Origin: Oscillospiraceae bacterium
GTDB taxonomy: Bacteria > Bacillota > Clostridia > Oscillospirales > Acutalibacteraceae
NCBI GenBank assembly: GCA_029219165.1
Contig: JAQXSW010000001.1
Span: 18,300-82,299 of the forward strand
Reading direction: 5' to 3'
DNA length: 64,000 bases
The notes under the pieces are model-generated. The model did no database searches. It was given only the letters and a program-made list of their open reading frames with translations, and was not told the origin of the DNA. The position numbers were made by a program, and so were the translations under genes. Numbering within the stretch: position 1 is the stretch's first letter; the number at the start of each line of letters is the position of its first letter. Below are positions 43,641 through 52,738 of this stretch, piece after piece.

Positions 43641-44609
43641 TCAATTTGAAATTAAAATAATTGTTGAAATTCCAAGAATCAAAATAATACATTCAAACAC
43701 AAATGATGATAAAAATAGCATACATGCATTTTTAAGTGAACAAAATACATTTGAAAGTGTATCATTTAAAAAAACATTAGAAAGAAACTCAGTTATTGAA
43801 AAAACAATAATAATACAAATACATCTAATAAGAAGTGGTGAAATAATAGTTAGTATTGCATATATACCTGCTACACCAATTAAATTTTTAGCAGCATAAA
43901 AGCACGCTGAAACCGTCTCATATCCACTGCTAAGAGTAGAACCTATGCCGGGAATAGCAGAACCCATGAGAGCCTTAGACGCTTTTTGTGCCAAGGTATC
44001 TGCACCATTTGAAACAAAACCATTTAAGCCCATTATTCCAAGAACCAATGTAGTTAATAGAGTTTGAAAACCAACAACAATCTTACTCATATTTTTTGAA
44101 GCTTTTGAAGATAACCCTAATATTACTGAAATAAATATTAATGGAAAAATAATCACCCTGTTGAACTTTGAAAAAATTTCAATGCTTAATAAGGAAAATG
44201 ATCCATATAAAGTTGATAAAGATAATTTACCGGAAAGAGCGGTGACAACAGCAAAAATCGGAATAAATCCCTGAATAAAACTCTCTATAGCCGTCAAAGC
44301 GTTATCATTAAATAAGTTCTCAAAATATTTATTCTCAAAAATAAATAACCCAAGTATAGAAACAGATAAAACACTTATTGGAAAACTTGCTCCGGGTGAT
44401 ATTTCTTTAATTATTGTTGAGACAATCAATAATCCAAGACAAAACATAAGCAATTCAACAGATGGTTGTATTAATTCTTTAAATTCATTCAGTAAATAAT
44501 TAAAAATACGTTCAAATGTAGGTGCATTTCCATTTAACACTTCTAATGAAAAATCATAATTTGAAACAATAGATTTTAAACTTTCCAAATATTTTTCAGC
44601 TGATTCCAT
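43641..44609 (-). CDS. spoIIIAE: Stage III sporulation protein AE
   Basis: Polytopic membrane protein of 322 residues with about seven to eight helices. FERIFNYLLNEFKEL, GFIPIFAVVTALSG and GVAGIYAILTIISPLLIRC are typical. Bacillus SpoIIIAE is about 399 residues and has an N-terminal signal and periplasmic region; here a GAGGAAAG site 8 nt before the ATG at 44609 shows that the short form is genuine. It overlaps spoIIIAD by 14 nt. Needed for engulfment-stage channel activity. Confidence 0.9.
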   Translation of the reverse strand: MESAEKYLESLKSIVSNYDFSLEVLNGNAPTFERIFNYLLNEFKELIQPSVELLMFCLGLLIVSTIIKEISPGASFPISVLSVSILGLFIFENKYFENLFNDNALTAIESFIQGFIPIFAVVTALSGKLSLSTLYGSFSLLSIEIFSKFNRVIIFPLIFISVILGLSSKASKNMSKIVVGFQTLLTTLVLGIMGLNGFVSNGADTLAQKASKALMGSAIPGIGSTLSSGYETVSACFYAAKNLIGVAGIYAILTIISPLLIRCICIIIVFSITEFLSNVFLNDTLSNVFCSLKNACMLFLSSFVFECIILILGISTIILISN

Positions 44610-44991
44610 ATAAACTTTCCTCTTTAATAACAGAAAACAGTTTTAAAGCGTATGGCATAACAATTGCAATCATACTTATTCGTCCAAATAAAGCTATTGT
44701 GCCTGAAAGAGCAGAATTTCCATCATCATCGGAAAGAGATATTAAAAAATCAGTTGTAAAACTTATAAATAAAAGCTTTAAAAAAATTGCTATGTACTCA
44801 AAATTGTTTTTTAAATATATAAGATTCGACAGTGAATCAATTCCGGATTGGAGCATTTCAACACAATTTCCAAAAATATATAAAGATAAAATGAATATTG
44901 GAATTCTATAAAACTCCGGCTTTATATCCTTTAAAACATTGGATAAAAAAAGCGTAACGACAATTATTAAAGCAAATTTTAAAATATCCAT
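44596..44991 (-). CDS. spoIIIAD: Stage III sporulation protein AD
   Basis: A 131-residue membrane protein with about four helices: ILKFALIIVVTLFLSNVLK, IPIFILSLYIFGNCV, YIAIFLKLLFISFTTDFLISL and the C-terminal ISMIAIVMPYALKLFSVI. The segment ending FLISLSDDDGNSALSG is conserved in SpoIIIAC/AD. With AC it is homologous to the FliQ/FliP-like export parts in topology. It lies 2 nt after spoIIIAC. Confidence 0.92.
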   Translation of the reverse strand: MDILKFALIIVVTLFLSNVLKDIKPEFYRIPIFILSLYIFGNCVEMLQSGIDSLSNLIYLKNNFEYIAIFLKLLFISFTTDFLISLSDDDGNSALSGTIALFGRISMIAIVMPYALKLFSVIKEESLYGIS

Positions 44992-44993
44992 AC

Positions 44994-45194
44994 CTACACT
45001 CCAAAGGCATGTCGAATTAAATCCAATATATCTATAACCTCAGGTACTATTGCTGATACAATGACAATTAAACCGGCAATTGTAATAAGCAACGAATACT
45101 CTTCTTTTTCTGCCCGTTTTAAAATGTCAGATGCAATGGCAACAATAAGACCAATTCCCGTTATTTTTATTATTAAGTTGACATTAAAATCCAT
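44994..45194 (-). CDS. spoIIIAC: Stage III sporulation protein AC
   Basis: A 66-residue protein with two membrane helices (LIIKITGIGLIVAIASDIL and LLITIAGLIVIVSAIVP), the compact FliQ-like hairpin typical of SpoIIIAC. It sits between AB and AD in the operon. Confidence 0.93.
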   Translation of the reverse strand: MDFNVNLIIKITGIGLIVAIASDILKRAEKEEYSLLITIAGLIVIVSAIVPEVIDILDLIRHAFGV

Positions 45195-45208
45195 AACAAC
45201 CTCTTAGC

Positions 45209-45721
45209 TTATAAAATAAACACACAAACTATAGCACCTAAATATATAGGGAGCATCATTTTAACCTTAGACGACAAGTCAAAATTATTTTTTTGTTCGT
45301 CATACAAATCGTCCAACCTTGTAATTAATGAGTCAATCATTTGTATTTCTTCATAACAATTATTCATACCAAACTGTTCTCCAAATACCTTTAAATCATA
45401 AAGTAAAGAACTATTTAAAAGATTACTATTTGAATTAAATTCATCAATTGATTTAATCCATGATGACTCAAAATTTTCTCCCAAATTAAGATTGTTCTCC
45501 AAACTTTCAATAAAAGAAGAAATATATTTATAATTTTCCCGATTAACTTTATTAATAATAAGTGGAATCGGAAGTAAAAAAAGGTTAATTTGGCGTTTGA
45601 TTTCAAGAAGCAAATTTGTAAAATCCTTTATTATCAAAAGTTTTTTCATTTCCCGATTTTTTAATGTTATCCCCACAACTATTGAGATAAACAGTATTCC
45701 AGATATTAGAACCATCTTCAT
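45209..45721 (-). CDS. spoIIIAB: Stage III sporulation protein AB
   Basis: A 170-residue protein: an N-terminal membrane helix (MVLISGILFISIVVGITL), a helical cytoplasmic region with LLLEIKRQINLFLLPIPLI, and a C-terminal helix (MLPIYLGAIVCVFIL). It resembles a GspF-like secretion protein domain. AAAGGAGG with a 9-nt spacer fixes ATG at 45721, which lies 119 nt inside spoIIIAA. The start cannot be later without losing the membrane helix. Confidence 0.9.
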   Translation of the reverse strand: MKMVLISGILFISIVVGITLKNREMKKLLIIKDFTNLLLEIKRQINLFLLPIPLIINKVNRENYKYISSFIESLENNLNLGENFESSWIKSIDEFNSNSNLLNSSLLYDLKVFGEQFGMNNCYEEIQMIDSLITRLDDLYDEQKNNFDLSSKVKMMLPIYLGAIVCVFIL

Positions 45722-46646
45722 TAATATATACCTCCTTTATTTCTCCCTTCTTTTCATTATTTAGAACTACAATATATTTTATTGTTGCATTTTCAGAAAG
45801 ATATTTAAATTTATTTTTTCTAAGTAAATCATCAAGGCCGGTTGCATGCATACTAAAAATAAAATCAACACCGGAATTCATGCCTTGAAGAATCTCATCA
45901 AATTCAGAGGTTTCTAAAACCTCATCTAGAATTATTACATTCGGCGCCATTGTTCTTATACTCATTTCTATTGACATAGATTTTTTGTAGTTTGTATAAA
46001 CATCCGTGTTGTTTCCAATATCAAATAAAAAACCATTATTTATAGCGCCAGATATTTCACCTCTTTCGTCAAGAAGAGAAACTTTTATATTATCTTTTAT
46101 TAAGCCACTCGAAATAGATCTACACGCATCACGTAACACAGTGGTTTTTCCACTACAAGGCGGACCAATAATTACAGTTGATCCTATTCCAAACTTGTTA
46201 TATACGTTTACAAGTTGTTGACTAATGTTTTTATATTCCCTTGCAATTCTGATTGAAAGAGATGAAATATCTCTTATTGAATTTTCATTTGTATTTCTTG
46301 TTAAAAATCTTCCGGATATACCAACCCTAAAACCTCCCTCTAAGGTTAAAAACCCGGAATTAATATTATCCATATATGAATATACTGAGTCATTACACAT
46401 GTTTAAAAAAATCCTAATCATTTCTTCACTATTTAACCTAAAACAATCGGGATTAAATAATTTATATAGTCTTCCATAATTTCCAAGGTAAAAAATTGAA
46501 TTGTCAATATAAATGCTAACAGGCTGATTTTTTCTTAAAACAATTTCGTTAACCCTTTCAAGTAAATTTTTTGGGATACAATTAATACTTCTTTCTAAAA
46601 AACTTGGAAATGTCGAAATTATTGGATATAGTCGTTCATTTATCAT
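45603..46646 (-). CDS. spoIIIAA: Stage III sporulation protein AA (ATPase)
   Basis: Secretion-type ATPase powering the SpoIIIA channel, 347 residues. Walker A TVIIGPPCSGKTTVLRDACR is near 165, LLDERGEISGAINNG near 197, the Walker B-like VIILDEVLETSEF near 235, and SMHATG near 265. TTG at 46652 is possible, but GGTGA at a 7-nt spacing favours ATG at 46646. About 40 residues past the usual end run through the spoIIIAB start, giving a 119-nt overlap; the Bacillus protein is near 307 residues. Confidence 0.9.
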   Translation of the reverse strand: MINERLYPIISTFPSFLERSINCIPKNLLERVNEIVLRKNQPVSIYIDNSIFYLGNYGRLYKLFNPDCFRLNSEEMIRIFLNMCNDSVYSYMDNINSGFLTLEGGFRVGISGRFLTRNTNENSIRDISSLSIRIAREYKNISQQLVNVYNKFGIGSTVIIGPPCSGKTTVLRDACRSISSGLIKDNIKVSLLDERGEISGAINNGFLFDIGNNTDVYTNYKKSMSIEMSIRTMAPNVIILDEVLETSEFDEILQGMNSGVDFIFSMHATGLDDLLRKNKFKYLSENATIKYIVVLNNEKKGEIKEVYINEDGSNIWNTVYLNSCGDNIKKSGNEKTFDNKGFYKFAS

Positions 46647-46663
46647 CTTCAATCACCCAATAA

Positions 46664-46690
46664 ATCCTATGCAATCTTGTCCAAAATTAT
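46664..46690 (-). promoter_or_regulatory. Possible sigma-E promoter of the spoIIIA operon
   Basis: On the minus strand, ATAAT (46686-46690) and CATAGGAT (46664-46671) are 14 nt apart, resembling the sigma-E pattern of ATATT and CATACAAT with the same spacing. Sigma-E drives spoIIIA in Bacillus. The match is imperfect, so this is a suggestion only. Confidence 0.35.
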
Positions 46691-46711
46691 TACGGTAATA
46701 AAAAATAAAAA

Positions 46712-46764
46712 AGTATAACAAAATGACCTAATCGGTTGAAAGCATTAAGTCGTTTTGTTATACT
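46712..46764 (-). terminator. Leftward terminator-like hairpin over the yfhO promoter
   Basis: A 16-bp stem with one wobble (46712-46727 with 46749-46764) and a 21-nt loop, followed on the minus strand by TTTTTATTTTTTATT. It would stop leftward transcription before the spoIIIA operon, but no leftward gene ends here. Its right arm covers the -35 element of the rightward promoter, so it may instead act as an operator. Confidence 0.6.
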
Positions 46765-46783
46765 CTATTAGAATATTTATAAT
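46755..46783 (+). promoter_or_regulatory. Sigma-A promoter of yfhO
   Basis: TTGTTA (46755-46760) and TATAAT (46778-46783) with exactly 17 nt between, 13 nt before the yfhO start region. The predicted start of transcription leaves almost no leader, close to the GTG at 46796. Confidence 0.75.
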
Positions 46784-46795
46784 GTAATTAAGAAA

Positions 46796-49573
46796 GTGAA
46801 GACAGTTATGAAATTAAATACTCAAAGGATTTCAAAATTATGTAAAGATAATAAATTTATATTACTTTCATTCTTTACAGCAATTGCAATCTATATACTC
46901 ATAATGATCTGCTATAAAATGATTCCATTTGGGGATATTACCATTCTTAGAATGGATTTATATCATCAATATGGGCCATTGTTTGCTGAATACTATGACC
47001 GTCTAACATCCGGCGGCAGTCTAATCTACTCTTGGCAATCCGGCGGCGGTGGAAATTTCCTTGGAAATCTTTTCAACTATCTTTCAAGCCCACTTTCTTT
47101 GCTAATTGTCCTCTTTGGTCACAAAAATATAACTGAGGCAATATCATTCTTAATCATGATAAAGGGTGCTTTATCTGCCGGAACATTTACCTATTATATT
47201 AAAGAATCAGATGATTTTAAAAAGCATAATGCACTTTCTGCAGGCTTTGGAATTTTGTATGCTTACTCCGGTTATTTTGTTGCATATTACTGGAATTTAA
47301 TGTGGCTGGATGGAATGATTCTATTACCACTAATACTCCTTGGAATTGAAAGAATTATTGAAGGTAAAAGCCCAAAAATCTATTTGGTTTCTCTTACCAT
47401 TCTTATGGTGGCTTCTTACTATATGGCATATATGGTTTGTATTTTTGCCGTTCTATATGCCATTTGTTTCTATTTTGGAAAATATTCATTTAACACAAAA
47501 ATAAAAAACGTCATTCCTTCTGAAAACAAATTAATCCAATTAAAAAATAATTTTATTGCAGCAAAATTACCTCGCGCTGTTGGAAATTTCATTTTATATT
47601 CAATTCTTGCAGGTGGACTAGCAGCTGTTACGCTGTTGCCAACAGTTTTTGCTTTATCCTCATGTTCTGCAACATCAGGCACATTTCCAACTGAACTTTC
47701 AACTTATTTTAATATATTTGACTTTTTAGCAAACCACCTAGCCAGTCTTAACCCAACAATCAGAAGCAGTGGTGAAGACGTTCTTCCAAACATCTTCTGT
47801 GGTGTTGGAACAGTTATTCTTGCACTTTTATACTTATACACAAAATCCATTCCATTAAAAGAAAAGCTTTCAAAAGCAGCACTTTTAGTTCTTCTATTCT
47901 TATCATTTAATCTCAACTATTTAAATTATATTTGGCATGGATTCCATTTCCCAAATGATCTTCCATACAGATTTTCTTATATATATTCATTTATTCTTCT
48001 AGTAATAGCTTTTAAAGCCCTTATAAAAATAAGTGAAGTTTCAGGAAGAGAAATATTAAATATTGGAATCGGCGTTTCTCTATTTATTATTATTGTAGAG
48101 GAAATAGGTTCAAAGAACGTTAATCAAGACACTATAATTATCAGTCTTATATTTACAGTTCTATATACAATTGTCCTTTCACTTTTAAACAACAGAAGGT
48201 TCCAAACCGGTGCTGTTGCTTCTCTTCTTTTTTGTTGCATGTTTGCCGAGGTCTCTATAGCTGATACAAATAATTTTGACATTGATCAACCAAAAACCTC
48301 ATATACCTCTGACTACAAAAATTTCAGGGCCTTAAAGGAAAAATTAGACGAAGCTGAAGGAACAACCTACTATAGGATGGAACTCACAAATCTAAGAACC
48401 AGAATGGACCCATGTTGGTACAATTACAACGGTATATCTACATTCTCTTCAATGGCTTATGAAAAGTCTGCAAATCTTCATTACAATTTAGGTATGTTTG
48501 GTAACTTCATTAACAGCTACACTTACAACCCTCAAACACCTGTTTACAATGCAATGTTTGGTCTTAAATATCTTGTAAACAATAGTGACACAATAAAACT
48601 CAACAACAAATTCTATAAAGCAAAATTTAAATCGGATAAGTTTACAGCCTATGAAAATCTCTATTCACTTCCTATTGCTTATTGTGTAAACAACAACATT
48701 GAATATTGGGACACAACAGTGTCAGGAAATCCTTTTGAATTACAATCAAATTATTTTGAATATGCAACCGGTATTTCCGACGTATTTGATGAAGTTCCAA
48801 TTACTGACATAGTTTACAGTAACATTATGGATTTTGGAGATGACTATGACACCGGTCTTTATAGTTTCTTTAAAGAGACAGACGGAGAGCCGGCTTCATT
48901 TACAATATCATTAACACCGACTAAAACTGAAAACATTTACATTTATTTAAAATCCGATAGTGTAGACGAAATTACAGTTAGAAATGAAAACGGCGACTTC
49001 ATGATTACTCAAAATACTGATGAAGAATATGTTTTAGACATTGGTGAACAAAAAGCTAATGAAATAATTTATATTGATGTCCCTATTTCCAACGGAGATT
49101 CAGGATATGTTGACATTTACATTGCCGGTCTTAATGAAGAGAACTTCCAAAACGGATATAACATACTAAATGATAACGGTGCAATGAAAATCACTTCTTT
49201 CTCAGACACAAAAATAACCGGTAATGTTACAGCAACTGAAGATTGTATTTTGTATACAAGCATAAACTATGATGACAGTTGGAAAGTATATATTGACGGT
49301 AAAGAAGCAAAAATCGGAGATATTGTTAAAATTGGCGATGCATTACTTGGAGTAAAACTTACATCCGGGTCTCATGAAATAACATTTAAATATGAAGCAC
49401 AAGGTCTTAAAATTGGAGCTGTAATAACAGCCGTATCTCTCCTTATTCTTATATTTATATTTGTTATCAAACCAAAATTTTTTACAAAAAGTAAAGTTAC
49501 AATGAAAGAAGAAATAACAGATGAAGTTTCAAAAGACGAAGAAAACACCTCCGTTCAAGTCAAAACAGAATAA
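46796..49573 (+). CDS. YfhO family membrane protein
   Basis: A 925-residue membrane protein of the YfhO family. About thirteen helices occupy residues 20-470 (FILLSFFTAIAIYILIMICY first), with the DLYHQYGPLFAEYYDRL motif near 55 of GT-C-like glycosyltransferases, then an extracytoplasmic beta-rich domain and a last helix (AVITAVSLLILIFIFVI). In Bacillus and Listeria, YfhO/GtlA glycosylates lipoteichoic acid; that role is likely but inferred. The start is GTG at 46796 or ATG at 46808. The end overlaps the next gene by 53 nt. Confidence 0.88.
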   Translation: MKTVMKLNTQRISKLCKDNKFILLSFFTAIAIYILIMICYKMIPFGDITILRMDLYHQYGPLFAEYYDRLTSGGSLIYSWQSGGGGNFLGNLFNYLSSPLSLLIVLFGHKNITEAISFLIMIKGALSAGTFTYYIKESDDFKKHNALSAGFGILYAYSGYFVAYYWNLMWLDGMILLPLILLGIERIIEGKSPKIYLVSLTILMVASYYMAYMVCIFAVLYAICFYFGKYSFNTKIKNVIPSENKLIQLKNNFIAAKLPRAVGNFILYSILAGGLAAVTLLPTVFALSSCSATSGTFPTELSTYFNIFDFLANHLASLNPTIRSSGEDVLPNIFCGVGTVILALLYLYTKSIPLKEKLSKAALLVLLFLSFNLNYLNYIWHGFHFPNDLPYRFSYIYSFILLVIAFKALIKISEVSGREILNIGIGVSLFIIIVEEIGSKNVNQDTIIISLIFTVLYTIVLSLLNNRRFQTGAVASLLFCCMFAEVSIADTNNFDIDQPKTSYTSDYKNFRALKEKLDEAEGTTYYRMELTNLRTRMDPCWYNYNGISTFSSMAYEKSANLHYNLGMFGNFINSYTYNPQTPVYNAMFGLKYLVNNSDTIKLNNKFYKAKFKSDKFTAYENLYSLPIAYCVNNNIEYWDTTVSGNPFELQSNYFEYATGISDVFDEVPITDIVYSNIMDFGDDYDTGLYSFFKETDGEPASFTISLTPTKTENIYIYLKSDSVDEITVRNENGDFMITQNTDEEYVLDIGEQKANEIIYIDVPISNGDSGYVDIYIAGLNEENFQNGYNILNDNGAMKITSFSDTKITGNVTATEDCILYTSINYDDSWKVYIDGKEAKIGDIVKIGDALLGVKLTSGSHEITFKYEAQGLKIGAVITAVSLLILIFIFVIKPKFFTKSKVTMKEEITDEVSKDEENTSVQVKTE

Positions 49574-50984
49574 TATTTCCGGTTCTTTTAAACTAATTAG
49601 ACCAAGTTTTGAAGGGGATATTCTTATCCCCTTCAAATATTCAGATAAATACTTTTATAACACTTCCGCAAACTTTTCATTGCAACTTGCAAGAATAAGC
49701 ATGATAACAGCTTATGCTGCCTTTAATTCTCCAAACATTGAAAATGGATGCGAAAATCTTGAGAGTCTTTTAAAAGTTCTTGGTTTTTCAAACTTCATGT
49801 CGAATGAAGATTATCATAAAAAAACCGGAACAGACACAATTGGTGTTGGTATTGCCAGTAAAGAAATTAATTATTCAAGTGGAAAATACACACTAATATA
49901 CGTTGGACTTCGTGGTGGAAACTATCATAATGAATGGGCCGGCAACTTCCACGTTGGTGAAAAAGGAAACCATGAAGGGTTTAATATTAGTTCAACAGAA
50001 GCATTTATACAACTTCAAAAATATATTAATATTTTTAACATTTCCGGAAGAGTAAAAATTTGGAGCAGCGGCTTTTCAAGAGGTGCTGCAACCTGCAATT
50101 TACTTGGTGGAAAAATTGCGGATCTAATTGAAGAAAATAACTTTATGCCACATGAAATTGAGGTCAGTCATGATGACTTATTCTTCTATTGTTTTGAAAC
50201 ACCGCAAGGTGCCCAAGATTTTGGAACGGATTCAAAAACCAACATATTATCACATAAATATGTTGGTATTCACAATATTATTAATCTTGATGACCTTGTT
50301 CCAAGAATGGGTCCATCAGCCATGGGATTTAAGCGTTACGGTAATGACTACATTCTTCCAAAAGCTTCTGATGAAAATTACGATGATTTTCTTCAAAAAA
50401 CCTATAAATATTACTCTTCAATAGATGATGGTCAAATCTTAAAACTAATTCAAAAATATAATAATAAATTCAAATATGTTAGAATGAGTCCATTTGAAAA
50501 GAACGAAATGGAGGCTCCGGAATTCCTTGATAGAGCAATGATGAATATGTCATACATTGCTGAATACAGAACTGGAATGTTCAAAATTGAAGAAGAAATA
50601 ATGAACTTTCTTGTTTTAATTAACAGCTATGACAAAACAACAAACAGTGTAATTTTAAAACATCTCCTGTCTGAAATAGTAAAAGATGCCGACAAAATAG
50701 CAATTCTTATTTTCCCTTCCGAACATGAGAAGCTTGAAAAAACAATACTTAATACAATTGATAAAACCTTTAAAAACCTTGGAATTCTTTCATATGATCA
50801 TGAAAAGGCTTTAAAATTTGCAAATACATTTGGAAATTTCTATTGGAATTTTGCTAATAAATATCCGGAAGACGCAATAAATTTAGCTTTTAATCTTTTT
50901 TCTTTTATAGCACCTCATGATCCACTCCTTGAAATATCAATGCTTGAAACACTAAAATTGCCAAGTTATGAAATGGAAATATAA
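49521..50984 (+). CDS. Lipase-like alpha/beta hydrolase of unknown substrate
   Basis: A 487-residue protein without a visible signal peptide. It has a nucleophile elbow WSSGFSRGAATCNLL (G-F-S-R-G) near 175, a Mbeg1/DUF2974-like context (IYVGLRGGNYHNEWAGNF near 115, HNIINLDDLVPRMG near 252), and a helical C-terminal half. The family holds uncharacterised lipase class 3-like hydrolases of Firmicutes. The ATG at 49521 lies inside yfhO with only a weak AAGAA site, so expression probably depends on coupling. Function unknown; envelope lipid or polymer turnover is a guess from the neighbour. Confidence 0.7.
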   Translation: MKFQKTKKTPPFKSKQNNISGSFKLIRPSFEGDILIPFKYSDKYFYNTSANFSLQLARISMITAYAAFNSPNIENGCENLESLLKVLGFSNFMSNEDYHKKTGTDTIGVGIASKEINYSSGKYTLIYVGLRGGNYHNEWAGNFHVGEKGNHEGFNISSTEAFIQLQKYINIFNISGRVKIWSSGFSRGAATCNLLGGKIADLIEENNFMPHEIEVSHDDLFFYCFETPQGAQDFGTDSKTNILSHKYVGIHNIINLDDLVPRMGPSAMGFKRYGNDYILPKASDENYDDFLQKTYKYYSSIDDGQILKLIQKYNNKFKYVRMSPFEKNEMEAPEFLDRAMMNMSYIAEYRTGMFKIEEEIMNFLVLINSYDKTTNSVILKHLLSEIVKDADKIAILIFPSEHEKLEKTILNTIDKTFKNLGILSYDHEKALKFANTFGNFYWNFANKYPEDAINLAFNLFSFIAPHDPLLEISMLETLKLPSYEMEI

Positions 50985-50989
50985 TAATG

Positions 50990-51018
50990 ACCCGATTGAG
51001 TGACACACTCAATCGGGT
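50990..51018 (+). terminator. Intrinsic terminator of the yfhO-hydrolase operon
   Basis: Perfect 13-bp stem ACCCGATTGAGTG (50990-51002 with 51006-51018), 3-nt loop, followed by TTAATTTTTAAAG. It lies between convergent genes and may also serve the metF-like gene, though the T-run on the minus strand is poor. Confidence 0.88.
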
Positions 51019-51025
51019 TTAATTT

Positions 51026-52738
51026 TTAAAGATTATTCAAAATATTTTCCATTAAAGTTATTCTCTTAAATGGCGTCATAAGATATAGACCGTTTGTAAT
51101 ATCCTTCATGCGTTCTGCAGTTTCTACAGCAAGTTCAACTGCTAAATTTTCTGCATCTTCCTTTGAAAGACCAAAATAACGGTCAATAAGGCTTTTTGGA
51201 ACAGATACACCGGATACTTCCGAACTCATAAAAACAGCATTCTTATGACTTACAATAGGATATATTCCGCCAAGAATCGGAGAATTGAGTTTTTCGTGAG
51301 CAAGAGCTAGATTTTCATACGCTTTATCTGTCATAACAGGTTGCGTAAGAAAGGCAGAAATACCGGCCTCCTCCTTTTTCATTGCTCTATCCAATTCATT
51401 TGAAAAATTATTCGAATTAACATTCAATGCTCCAAACATTTTAAAAGGCTTTATTAATCCGGCATTGCTAAGTTCCAAAATGTATGAAGCAAGAACTGAC
51501 GAGTTGAAAGAAAATACACTCTTTATATTTTTTCTTTCAGCAGTTGGGACCGGGTCACCGGTGACCAAAAGTACATTGTGAACATTTTCAATAGAAAGAC
51601 CAAGTAACAACGCACGAATTGCATTTATGTTCCTATCTCTGCAAGTCATGTGCGGAATTGGTTCAACTCCAAGTTCTCTTTTTAGTTTTGCTGCAAGCAT
51701 TGAGGAATCAGCACGAGCTCTGGCTACAGGACAATCGGCAATTGTTATTGAGTCAGCACCGGCATTAACAAGGCGTTTTGCACCATCCATAAAAAAGTCA
51801 ATATTGTCATCTGACGGTGGATCTATTTCAAGAGCAATTACCCTTTCTCCTGCTTTAAACTTTCTGTCAAGTTCACTTTCAATTTCATTATGAGTTATGT
51901 CGGTCTTCTTTGCTTCGGCATATACCAAAGGACCGGCATTCTTCAGTGCATTACAAGCCTCTTTTATAAATGTTGGATTTGTACCACAGCAGCCACCAAG
52001 GATTGGAACACCCATTTTATATATTTCAACCAGCTGCTCAGCAAAATATTTTGGCTTTCCGCCGTAAACGGCAATTCCTCTTTCAATTGTTGGATAACCG
52101 GCGTTTGGCATTGCAGAAAATAATTTTGGTCTATTTGGAATTTTAGAGATAATTTTTGCCATATGACTTGGACCGGAAACACAGTTAAGGCCAACACAGT
52201 CAATATAATCACTTTTAGAGGCAGCCGCCACCAAAGTGGATGCAGAAAAGCCATTTGCTGAATATCCATCAGGTAAAATTCCAAAAGAACAAATTACAAA
52301 GGCATCATTGCCAAACGCATCATGAATTCTTTTTGCTAACGCTTCTTGAACCGTAAAATCAGTAAATGTTTCAAAATCAAAATACTTTACACCAAGAGAA
52401 ATAAATGTATCTACAGCATCAAAATAAATAGCTTCATCCTCTTCATCTGAAATAGATCCAATTGAAGCAAAAATTAGAATATCTTTATTTCCAACTGCTT
52501 CTTTTGCATTTTTTAATGCAGCTTCTATATTTACGGCATCTTTTGCAGCATAAGTATTTGTTTTAATGGCATTGGCTCCGGCCTCAATATACTCTTTGTG
52601 AATTTTTATTATTCTTTCAGGGTATAAAATATTAGCCTCTTCACAAGTTGTACCATCATTATAAATATTGTTGTAATAAACGCCCATTCCTCCGTCAAAA
52701 ATCAAAGGGGAATTTTTTAGTTTTTCTTGTAGATTCAT
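51026..52738 (-). CDS. Bifunctional homocysteine S-methyltransferase / methylenetetrahydrofolate reductase
   Basis: A 570-residue fusion. Residues 1-275 are a homocysteine S-methyltransferase domain with the zinc cysteines in GLNCVSGP and GGCCGTNP. Residues 290-570 are a MetF-type reductase with VIALEIDPPSDDNIDFF, PHMTCRDRNINAIRALLLG and NVLLVTGDP. The same architecture is YitJ of Bacillus. It would make 5-methyl-THF for MetH and may accept methyl donors itself. The start overlaps the metH stop by 4 nt (ATGA). Confidence 0.92.
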   Translation of the reverse strand: MNLQEKLKNSPLIFDGGMGVYYNNIYNDGTTCEEANILYPERIIKIHKEYIEAGANAIKTNTYAAKDAVNIEAALKNAKEAVGNKDILIFASIGSISDEEDEAIYFDAVDTFISLGVKYFDFETFTDFTVQEALAKRIHDAFGNDAFVICSFGILPDGYSANGFSASTLVAAASKSDYIDCVGLNCVSGPSHMAKIISKIPNRPKLFSAMPNAGYPTIERGIAVYGGKPKYFAEQLVEIYKMGVPILGGCCGTNPTFIKEACNALKNAGPLVYAEAKKTDITHNEIESELDRKFKAGERVIALEIDPPSDDNIDFFMDGAKRLVNAGADSITIADCPVARARADSSMLAAKLKRELGVEPIPHMTCRDRNINAIRALLLGLSIENVHNVLLVTGDPVPTAERKNIKSVFSFNSSVLASYILELSNAGLIKPFKMFGALNVNSNNFSNELDRAMKKEEAGISAFLTQPVMTDKAYENLALAHEKLNSPILGGIYPIVSHKNAVFMSSEVSGVSVPKSLIDRYFGLSKEDAENLAVELAVETAERMKDITNGLYLMTPFKRITLMENILNNL

